Positions 58,611-64,000 of a stretch of 64,000 nucleotides of DNA are shown one piece after another. Location: NCBI RefSeq assembly GCF_014650555.1, contig NZ_BMVE01000006.1:186001-250000 (forward strand). The letters run 5' to 3'. The notes under the pieces are model-generated. The model saw only the letters and a list, made by a program, of their open reading frames with translations, ran no database searches and was not told the DNA's origin. Every line of letters begins with the position of its first letter. Position 1 is the stretch's first letter. A program made the translations under genes and the position numbers. This stretch comes from Streptomyces goshikiensis (GTDB taxonomy: Bacteria > Actinomycetota > Actinomycetes > Streptomycetales > Streptomycetaceae).

Positions 58611-59210
58611 GTGAGCCGCAGCCCCGCACCCGGCCTGTCCGCATCCGCACGCCCCGCACCCCCACGCCCCGCATCCGTGCTGTCCGCATCCGCGTTGCTC
58701 GCTTCCGCCCTGGCCGCCGTCCTGGCCGTGGCCGTCCCCGCCTCCGCCGCCGTCCCCGCCGACAAGCCCCAGGTGCTCGGCCGCTGGACGCAGACCAGCG
58801 CGGCGAGCCACAACGCGTGGCTGGCGGCGCGCGGCAACCAAGGCCATTGGGTCACGTACGGGTTCGACTGGTCGACCGACTACTGCACCACGTCCCCGGA
58901 CAACCCGCTCGGTTTCCCCTTCCGGGCCTCCTGCGCCCGCCACGACTTCGGCTACCGCAACTACAAGGCCGCCGGCTCCTTCTCCGCCAACAAGTCCCGT
59001 CTGGACGACGCCTTCTACGCGGACCTCAAGCGGGTGTGCGCCCGGTACGCGGGCGCGAGGCGGACCTCCTGCGCGGGCACCGCCTGGACCTACTACCAGG
59101 CGGTCAAGAAGCTGGGCATCGGAACCAAGGGCACCCCGGGAAAAGCCCCGAAGGAAGTTCCCGGGAACGCCCCCGGGAACGCTCCGAACAGTGCCCCGGC
59201 ACCCGCCTGA
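58611..59210 (+). CDS. Secreted phospholipase A2 (prokaryotic type)
   Basis: A 199-residue exported protein with a long signal peptide (residues ~1-47, ending AVPASAAVPA) and a prokaryotic phospholipase A2 domain. The active-site helix is SCARHDFGYRNYK with His111-Asp112, and the second Asp lies in NKSRLDDAFYADLK. Four Cys (DYCTT, SCARH, RVCAR, TSCAG) match the two disulphides of the S. violaceoruber enzyme. The C-terminal ~30 residues are a Pro/Gly/Asn/Ala-rich tail not needed for the fold. GTG at 58611 is six bases after GGAGG. A stem-loop precedes the start. Confidence 0.93.
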   Translation: MSRSPAPGLSASARPAPPRPASVLSASALLASALAAVLAVAVPASAAVPADKPQVLGRWTQTSAASHNAWLAARGNQGHWVTYGFDWSTDYCTTSPDNPLGFPFRASCARHDFGYRNYKAAGSFSANKSRLDDAFYADLKRVCARYAGARRTSCAGTAWTYYQAVKKLGIGTKGTPGKAPKEVPGNAPGNAPNSAPAPA

Positions 59211-59297
59211 CCGAAGAGCGGGCACCCCCGCCCCCAGCGCTTACGCCGCCGCTACCAGCCGCTCGCTAGGGTGCCGCTGGCCTGCGCGGAAGCACGA

Positions 59298-59321
59298 AAG
59301 CCCTCCGCTGAGGGAGGGCTT
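59298..59321 (-). terminator. Terminator downstream of tRNA-Arg
   Basis: AAGCCCTCC (59298-59306) pairs perfectly with GGAGGGCTT (59313-59321), loop GCTGAG. It lies 18 bp past the tRNA 3' end on the minus strand. Confidence 0.8.
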
Positions 59322-59339
59322 CGGTCGATGGAGAAAATG

Positions 59340-59412
59340 TGCCCCCGGCAGGACTCGAACCTGCGGCCAAGTGCTTAGAAGGCACCTGCTCTATCCACTG
59401 AGCTACGGGGGC
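59340..59412 (-). tRNA. tRNA-Arg, anticodon UCU
   Basis: A 73-nt cloverleaf on the minus strand. Acceptor stem GCCCCCG/CGGGGGC, D-arm GCTC...GAGC, anticodon stem GGTGC/GCACT-type with loop CTTCTAA (anticodon TCT), T-arm GCAGG-TTCGAGT-CCTGC, discriminator A. CCA is not encoded (the next bases are CAC). It reads the rare AGA codon (and AGG by wobble). Confidence 0.95.
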
Positions 59413-59735
59413 CGGTAGGTGGCCGTGGTGGCCTGGAGCCCCGGGTGGGGATGGGGCTGTGGTCCGTGCCGGGTCAAGGATAGGGCTCCGGCCGCCTTGT
59501 CCCGGTTGCTTCACCCGCGTGCCACGATGTGGAGGTTCGGTGAAGCGGTCCCGATAATCGCAGGCAGGTGCGATTCTCGCATCGCTTTTGCGCCGCGGCG
59601 CCCCGGGTGTTGTGCACTCGTTATGCCTGCGCCCCACTCGTCCTCTGTGTCCATCATGTCCTGCCTGGAGTCGCGCCCGGCGCGCAGGGGGCGTATAAGC
59701 TTCAAAAATGGTCCCAAATTGGGCATTCTTCGCAT
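59413..59735. other. Intergenic region between tRNA-Arg and the dynamin operon
   Basis: About 320 bp without a gene. On the minus strand TTGACC (59473-59478) could be the -35 of the tRNA promoter. An inverted repeat AATCGCA (59556-59562) / TGCGATT (59569-59575) looks like an operator. The plus-strand promoter TTCAAA (59701-59706), 17 bp, CATTCT (59724-59729) drives the dynamin operon and ends six bases before its GTG. Confidence 0.6.
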
Positions 59736-61352
59736 GTGGTGACCTTGGATGTTCGGCCTCAGCTGCTCGATGCCCTGTCCGCCCTGCGCGACCGGGTCGC
59801 GTCCGTGCGTCTGCCGCTGCCCCTGCCCGGCGCTCCGCGCGCCCGCCAGACCAGAGCCGAGCTGCTCGCGCAGCTCGACGACTACCTCGTACCCCGGCTC
59901 AAGGCGCCCGAGGCGCCGCTGCTCGCCGTAGTCGGCGGGTCGACCGGGGCCGGCAAATCAACCCTCGTCAACTCCCTCGTCGGACGGCAGGTCAGCGAGG
60001 CGGGGGTGCTGCGCCCGACCACGCGCACCCCGGTGCTCGTCTGCCATCCGGATGATCATCACTGGTTCGCGGGGATGCGCGTCCTGCCCGACCTGATGCG
60101 GGTCTGGGCTCCGCCGGAGGAGGACGATCCCCTTCCACCCCCACAGCGCCACACCCCCCACGGGAACACGCACGCCACCCGCGAGCTGCGGATCGAGACC
60201 GTCTCGACCCTGCCCCGCGGGCTCGCCGTCCTCGACGCCCCCGACATCGACTCCCTCGTCGTCGAGAACCGGACCCTCGCCGCCGAACTCCTCTGCGCCG
60301 CCGACGTCTGGGTCATGGTCACCACCGCCTCCCGCTACGCCGATGCCATCCCCTGGCACCTGCTGCGCACCGCGAAGCAGTACAAGGCCGCCCTCGTCAT
60401 CGTCCTCGACCGGGTCCCGCACCAGGTGCTCGCCGAGGTCTCGCGCCAGTACGGAGCGCTGCTCAACCGGGCCGGGCTGGGAGAGGTACCGCGGTTCACG
60501 GTGCCCGAACTGCCCGAATCGGCCGGCGGCGGCGGGCTGCTGCCGGCCAGCGCCGTCGCACCGCTGTCCGCCTGGCTCACCCACCACGCGAAGGACCCGG
60601 CGGCCCGTCAGTACGCCGTCGGGCGCACCGCCCTGGGCGCGCTGGACTCCCTCAAGCGGCGGATGCCGGAGCTCGCCTCCGCCGTCGCCGCCCAGCACGC
60701 CGCCGCCGTACGGCTGACCTCGGCCGTCGAGGACGCGTACAAGAGGGAGGGCAAGCGGGTCCGCAGCCGGCTCGACAACGGCGCCGTCCTCGCCGGGGAC
60801 GCGCTGACCCGGTGGCGCGGCTACCCGCTCGACACCACCGCCGACGAACTGCTCGACTCCCTCGCGGAATCCCTCTCCGCGCTCCTCCAGTGCGCCGTGG
60901 CCGCCGCCGACGAGCGCATCGCCGAGGCCTGGCGGCGCGAACCGGCCTCCGCCGCGGTGCCCCTGCCCGGCCCCGACCGCGAAGCGGGGGAACGCATCGG
61001 CATGGCCGTACGGCGCTGGCGGCGCGTCCTGGAGGAACTCGCCGAGGAGGAGGTCTCGAAGCTCGACAGACAGCCCGCGCCCGACCCCGACGCGGTCGCC
61101 GCCCTCCTCGTCGCCGCCCTCCTCGGCGGCAAGCGCGCCCGGCCCGCCGGGGAGAAGCTCGCCGAGCGGATCGGCGTACAGGCCGCCGTACGGCTGCGCG
61201 ACCGGGGCGGGGAACTCGTCGGAGACCACCTCGACCAGGTGCTGCGCGCCGAACGGGACCGCCGTCTGGCCCCCCTGGAAGCCCTCGAAGTGACTCCGGA
61301 ACCACAGGCCGAGCTGATCGCCGCGCTGTCCGTACTGCAGAAGGAGAGGTGA
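59736..61352 (+). CDS. dynA: Dynamin-like GTPase, soluble partner
   Basis: A 538-residue large GTPase. The G1 P-loop is GGSTGAGKS at residues ~67-75, a G2-like PTTRTP follows, the G3-type motif is LDAPDIDS, and G4-like ILDRVPHQ lies further on. A long helical region (residues ~290-500) has no clear transmembrane span. It matches the first of the paired Streptomyces dynamins, which by established work form a membrane complex stabilising sporulation-septal FtsZ rings. The DynA/DynB assignment rests on order and on which partner has membrane spans. The tandem GTG start lies six bases after a CATTCT -10 element (leaderless). Confidence 0.8.
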   Translation: MVTLDVRPQLLDALSALRDRVASVRLPLPLPGAPRARQTRAELLAQLDDYLVPRLKAPEAPLLAVVGGSTGAGKSTLVNSLVGRQVSEAGVLRPTTRTPVLVCHPDDHHWFAGMRVLPDLMRVWAPPEEDDPLPPPQRHTPHGNTHATRELRIETVSTLPRGLAVLDAPDIDSLVVENRTLAAELLCAADVWVMVTTASRYADAIPWHLLRTAKQYKAALVIVLDRVPHQVLAEVSRQYGALLNRAGLGEVPRFTVPELPESAGGGGLLPASAVAPLSAWLTHHAKDPAARQYAVGRTALGALDSLKRRMPELASAVAAQHAAAVRLTSAVEDAYKREGKRVRSRLDNGAVLAGDALTRWRGYPLDTTADELLDSLAESLSALLQCAVAAADERIAEAWRREPASAAVPLPGPDREAGERIGMAVRRWRRVLEELAEEEVSKLDRQPAPDPDAVAALLVAALLGGKRARPAGEKLAERIGVQAAVRLRDRGGELVGDHLDQVLRAERDRRLAPLEALEVTPEPQAELIAALSVLQKER

Positions 61353-61356
61353 CGCC

Positions 61357-63189
61357 GTGACCGCCCTGACCGACCGCACCGACGACCGCTGGGACGACGG
61401 ACTCATCGCGCGCTCGCGCCCCGAGACCCTCGGCCTCGACGGCGAGCACGCCGGCGACGAGAACGACGAGGCGCTCGTACGGGCCGTCTCCGGCACCGTC
61501 TCCGGCGCGGGCAGCGACGGCGGCAAGGCGACCGCGCCCCCGCTCAGCCCCGAAGGGCAGGCCCTGCGGCTGCGTCTCGACGCGCTGCGCCAGCTCGTCG
61601 GGCTGTCCCGGACCCGGCTCGACGGCAAGACCCTCGCCGAGGCCGGCCGGGTGCTCGACGAGGCGGCGGCGCGCCGCGGGCTGTCACCGCAGCACACGGT
61701 CGTCGCGATCGCCGGAGCCACCGGAAGCGGCAAGTCCACGCTCTTCAATTCACTCGCCGGTGTGCAGATCTCCGAGACCGGACTGCGCCGTCCGACCACC
61801 GCGGCGCCCATCGCGTGCAGCTGGTCGGACGGGGCCGCCGGGCTGCTGGACCGGCTGGAGATCCCCGGACGGCTGCGCCGCCGGCCCCGCGAGAGCACGG
61901 AGGCGGAGGTGCTGCGCGGAATGGTCCTCGTGGACCTGCCGGACCTCGACTCGGCGGTCGGCGCGCACCGCGACCACGTGGACCGGGTGCTGGGCCTGGT
62001 CGACGCGGTGGTGTGGGTGGTGGACCCGGAGAAGTACGCGGACGCGGTGCTGCACGAGCGGTACCTGCGGCCGCTGGCCGGGCACGCCGAGGTGACGTTC
62101 GTCGTGCTCAACCAGGTGGACCGGCTGCCCGGCGAGTCCGCCGACCTCGTCCTGGACGACCTGCGGCGGCTGCTGGACGACGACGGCATCGCGCTCGGCG
62201 AGCACGGCGAGCCGGGAGCCACCGTCCTCGGGGTCTCCGCCCTGACGGGTGAGGGCGTCGGGGAACTGCGCGAACTCCTCGGACAGTTCACCCAGGAGAA
62301 GGGCGCCGCGACCCGGCGGATCTCGGCGGACGTGGACCGGGCCGCCGTGCGCCTCCACCCCCTGTACGTGGCCGACGGGCACCCGGGGCCCGAGATCGGC
62401 GAGGTCACGCGCGCCGAGTTCGAGGACCGGCTCGCGGAGGCGGTCGGGGCGTACGCGGCGGGCCTCGCCGCCGAGCGCGCCTGGCGCCGCAACGCCGGGA
62501 GGGCGTGCGGGACGCCGTGGCTGCGGCTGTGGCGCTGGTACGAGAGCAGGCGCGCCCCGCGCTCACTGGCCGGGCTCGCCTCCCTCGCGGCCATGGGGCG
62601 CACCTCCGCGCCCTTCGAGGCACCGGCCGAGGAGGAGGTGACCGCGCGCCAGCGCGTCGAGCAGGCGGTACGGACCGTCGCCGAGGAAGCGGCGACCGGG
62701 CTGCCCGACCCCTGGGCGCAGGCGGTGCGGGAGACCGCGGTGCGGGGCGGCGAACGGCTCCCGGAGGCGCTGGACGAGATCGCGGTGACGCTGGGCGCGG
62801 CCGTCGCGGTGCCGGGCGCGAAGCCCCCGCGGCCCACGTGGTGGCCGGCGGCGGTGCTGGCACAGGCGGCCATGACCCTGCTCCAGGTCTACGGGGGGCT
62901 GTGGCTGGTCGGCCAGATCGCCGGGGTCCTGGAACCGCGCCTGCTGCCGCCGGTGCTGCTGATGGTCGCGGGCATCGTCGGCGGGCCGCTGGTCGAGTGG
63001 GCCTGCTCCCTCGCGGCCCGGGGCCCGGCGCGGCGCTACGGCCAGGACGCGGAGCGGCGACTGCGGCAGGCCGCGGCCGGCTGCGGCCGGGCCCGGGTGC
63101 TGGAGCCGGTGGCGGCGGAGCTGCTGCGCTACCGGGAGGTGCGCGAGCAGTACGCGACGGTGGCGAAGTTGTCCACAACCCGCCAGTAG
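61357..63189 (+). CDS. dynB: Dynamin-like GTPase, membrane-spanning partner
   Basis: A 610-residue GTPase. An acidic N-terminal tail (~60 residues) is followed by the P-loop GATGSGKST with Lys126, a G2-like RRPTTAAPI, G3 VDLPDLDS and G4-like LNQVDRLP. Near the C-terminus two adjacent hydrophobic spans (LAQAAMTLLQVYGGLWLVGQIAGVL and LLPPVLLMVAGIVGGPLVEWACSL) form a hairpin anchor, followed by a helical tail. GTG at 61357 begins 5 bases after the partner's stop, with AAGGAGAGG upstream, so the two are coupled. The pair is expected to act together at sporulation septa. Confidence 0.82.
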   Translation: MTALTDRTDDRWDDGLIARSRPETLGLDGEHAGDENDEALVRAVSGTVSGAGSDGGKATAPPLSPEGQALRLRLDALRQLVGLSRTRLDGKTLAEAGRVLDEAAARRGLSPQHTVVAIAGATGSGKSTLFNSLAGVQISETGLRRPTTAAPIACSWSDGAAGLLDRLEIPGRLRRRPRESTEAEVLRGMVLVDLPDLDSAVGAHRDHVDRVLGLVDAVVWVVDPEKYADAVLHERYLRPLAGHAEVTFVVLNQVDRLPGESADLVLDDLRRLLDDDGIALGEHGEPGATVLGVSALTGEGVGELRELLGQFTQEKGAATRRISADVDRAAVRLHPLYVADGHPGPEIGEVTRAEFEDRLAEAVGAYAAGLAAERAWRRNAGRACGTPWLRLWRWYESRRAPRSLAGLASLAAMGRTSAPFEAPAEEEVTARQRVEQAVRTVAEEAATGLPDPWAQAVRETAVRGGERLPEALDEIAVTLGAAVAVPGAKPPRPTWWPAAVLAQAAMTLLQVYGGLWLVGQIAGVLEPRLLPPVLLMVAGIVGGPLVEWACSLAARGPARRYGQDAERRLRQAAAGCGRARVLEPVAAELLRYREVREQYATVAKLSTTRQ

Positions 63190-63289
63190 TCCACAGGCCG
63201 GAGCGCGGACCGGGGGGCCGGGCCACGATGGGCGTACCCCGTGCGGATGGACCGTACGGGTGCGGGACGCAAGGGGAGGGGTGGCCGGT

Positions 63290-63697
63290 ATGCACGACAC
63301 CCGGGTGACGCTGGTGGGCCATGTGGCCACGCAGATCGACTTCAAGGAGACGCCGAGCGGTCCGTCGGCGAGGTTCCGGTTCGCGGTGACACCGCGGTAC
63401 TTCGACCGCAAGAGCCAGGCCTGGGCGGACGCGCCCACCAGCTTCTACACGGTGTGGGCCCACCGCACGCTGGCGGTGAACCTGGCCGGATCCGTATCGG
63501 TCGGCGAACCGCTCGTGGTGCACGGCAGGCTGCGGGTCCGGGAGGGCCCGCCCGACGCGGAGGGCAACCGCTGGTTCTCGGCCGACATCGACGCGATCGC
63601 CATCGGACACGACCTCAGCCGTGGTACGGCGGCCTTCCGCCGGGTCGTCCGGACGGACACCCCGCTGATGGCCACTCAGAAGGCGGCGGTGGTCTGA
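63290..63697 (+). CDS. ssbB: Single-stranded DNA-binding protein, second (SsbB-like) paralogue
   Basis: A 135-residue OB-fold SSB. The start HDTRVTLVGHVATQIDFKETPSG and the following ARFRFAVTPRYFD, TSFYTVWAHRTLAVNLAGSVSVGEPLVVHGRLRV show the SSB strand pattern. The C-terminus (TPLMATQKAAVV) lacks the acidic DDDIPF-type tail that recruits replication proteins. This is the feature of the second SSB in Streptomyces, which is linked to chromosome segregation in spores. ATG at 63290 with GGGGAGGGG about ten bases upstream. It follows the dynamin pair by 100 bp. Confidence 0.9.
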   Translation: MHDTRVTLVGHVATQIDFKETPSGPSARFRFAVTPRYFDRKSQAWADAPTSFYTVWAHRTLAVNLAGSVSVGEPLVVHGRLRVREGPPDAEGNRWFSADIDAIAIGHDLSRGTAAFRRVVRTDTPLMATQKAAVV

Positions 63698-63711
63698 GTG
63701 TTCGAGGCGGT

Positions 63712-63717
63712 TAGGAT
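63712..63717 (+). promoter_or_regulatory. -10 element of the last gene
   Basis: TAGGAT at 63712-63717 lies 48 bp upstream of the GTG of the last reading frame. It would give a leader of about 42 nt that includes the ribosome site GAAGGGGA. No -35 hexamer is clear. Confidence 0.4.
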
Positions 63718-63765
63718 TCCCCGGTACTCACGGGCACCTGGGTCTTTGGCCCGAAGGGGAAGACT

Positions 63766-64000
63766 GTGTCGATTGCCGTTCCCGCATCCTCCGTACCCTC
63801 CGCATCCGCCGCGTGCCGCGCGCCCTCAACCGACGCGTCTGGCAAGGCTGTTCCGGATACTCCTGTCGTGTCTGCTCCCGTCGGGGCCCTGGGCGCGGCT
63901 TCCGCTTCCGCTCCCGGGCCGGTCCGGGGCTCCGCGCGGCGTCCGCTGGCGGTGGCGCTGCTCACCGCCGCCCTCGCCGCCGCTCCGGCGGCCCAGGCCG
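63766..64000 (+). CDS. N-terminal part of an exported protein (cut by the window end)
   Basis: From GTG 63766 (GAAGGGGA seven bases upstream) an open frame runs to the window end without a stop, about 78 residues. A Ser/Ala/Pro-rich N-terminal region precedes a signal-type segment, RRPLAVALLTAALAAAPAAQA, at residues ~58-78. This suggests a secreted protein with an unusually long N-region, or a start further downstream. The mature domain is not visible, so no function can be given. Confidence 0.55.
   Translation, partial: MSIAVPASSVPSASAACRAPSTDASGKAVPDTPVVSAPVGALGAASASAPGPVRGSARRPLAVALLTAALAAAPAAQA

Noticed and set aside
59568..59735. N-terminal extension of the dynamin-like GTPase to base 59568
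   Set aside because: The extension is Cys/His-rich and unlike homologues; a TTCAAA-N17-CATTCT promoter lies inside it, directly before the GTG at 59736.
59958..62873. Minus-strand open frame of ~970 codons opposite the dynamin genes
   Set aside because: Low-complexity Ser/Arg/Pro translation and antisense to two well-defined GTPases.
63698..63765. Possible c-di-AMP (ydaO-type) riboswitch before the last exported protein
   Set aside because: The leader is only ~42 nt after the likely -10 element, far too short for that class, and the conserved core is not seen.

Overview
The window is a 64 kb stretch of a high-GC actinobacterial chromosome, almost certainly from Streptomyces. The evidence is the very strong G/C bias at third codon positions, many GTG starts, a complete desferrioxamine (des) siderophore locus with DtxR/DmdR-type iron boxes, PucR and TetR regulators typical of the genus, sporulation-type dynamins beside a second SSB, and a Streptomyces-type secreted phospholipase A2. 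Gene order des - branched-chain acyl-CoA catabolism - citrate synthase - dynamin pair/SSB looks like core-chromosome synteny. I see no insertion sequences, phage genes, CRISPR arrays or attachment sites.

Region by region. 1-6.1 kb: desEF and desABCD on the minus strand (desD is cut by the window edge), each operon with its own iron box. 6.2-12.6 kb: a four-gene catabolic operon (acyl-CoA dehydrogenase, HMG-CoA lyase, biotin-dependent acyl-CoA carboxylase alpha and beta) with a divergent TetR regulator and two matching operators; this is a leucine/isovaleryl-CoA route without a visible methylglutaconyl-CoA hydratase. 12.7-18 kb: a phosphatase-like protein, a divergent SDR/MarR pair, a DUF4253 protein, and a thioesterase/long-chain-type acyl-CoA dehydrogenase pair. 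18-22.3 kb: PucR regulator divergent from agmatinase and a coupled, unusual thiamine-diphosphate enzyme. 22.4-26.3 kb: one very large fused ABC exporter. 26.4-33.5 kb: secreted and surface proteins (a small cysteine protein, an S37 peptidase, a GH3 enzyme), a LysR/EamA exporter pair, a GNAT, a 17-bp minisatellite and a DUF937 protein. 33.6-37.5 kb: a candidate small RNA, recD2 and citrate synthase.

38-41.6 kb: copper efflux (copZ-copA behind a CsoR-type operator) and a TetR regulator. 41.7-44 kb: an MMPL/RND-like exporter divergent from that TetR, with nested palindromes between them. 44.1-51.7 kb: a myo-inositol catabolic locus (an iolE-like gene and iolG on the minus strand; iolC, iolB, iolD and mmsA on the plus strand). 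51.8-55.6 kb: a DUF916 plus WxL-like secreted pair and a subtilase. 55.7-59.2 kb: GNAT, Sfp-type phosphopantetheinyl transferase, alpha/beta hydrolase, a hypothetical exported protein and a phospholipase A2. 59.3-64 kb: tRNA-Arg(UCU), the paired dynamin-like GTPases, an SSB lacking the usual acidic tail, and the start of an exported protein.

Many starts have a TANNNT-like -10 element only 6-8 bp upstream and no ribosome binding site, so leaderless transcription appears common here. The least explained items are the thiamine-diphosphate enzyme with Asp-Asp replacing the Asn-Asn motif, the putative ~100-nt RNA between DUF937 and recD2, the WxL/DUF916 pair in a Streptomyces, the charged repeat linker in the fused ABC exporter, and structured leaders before citrate synthase and the phospholipase.
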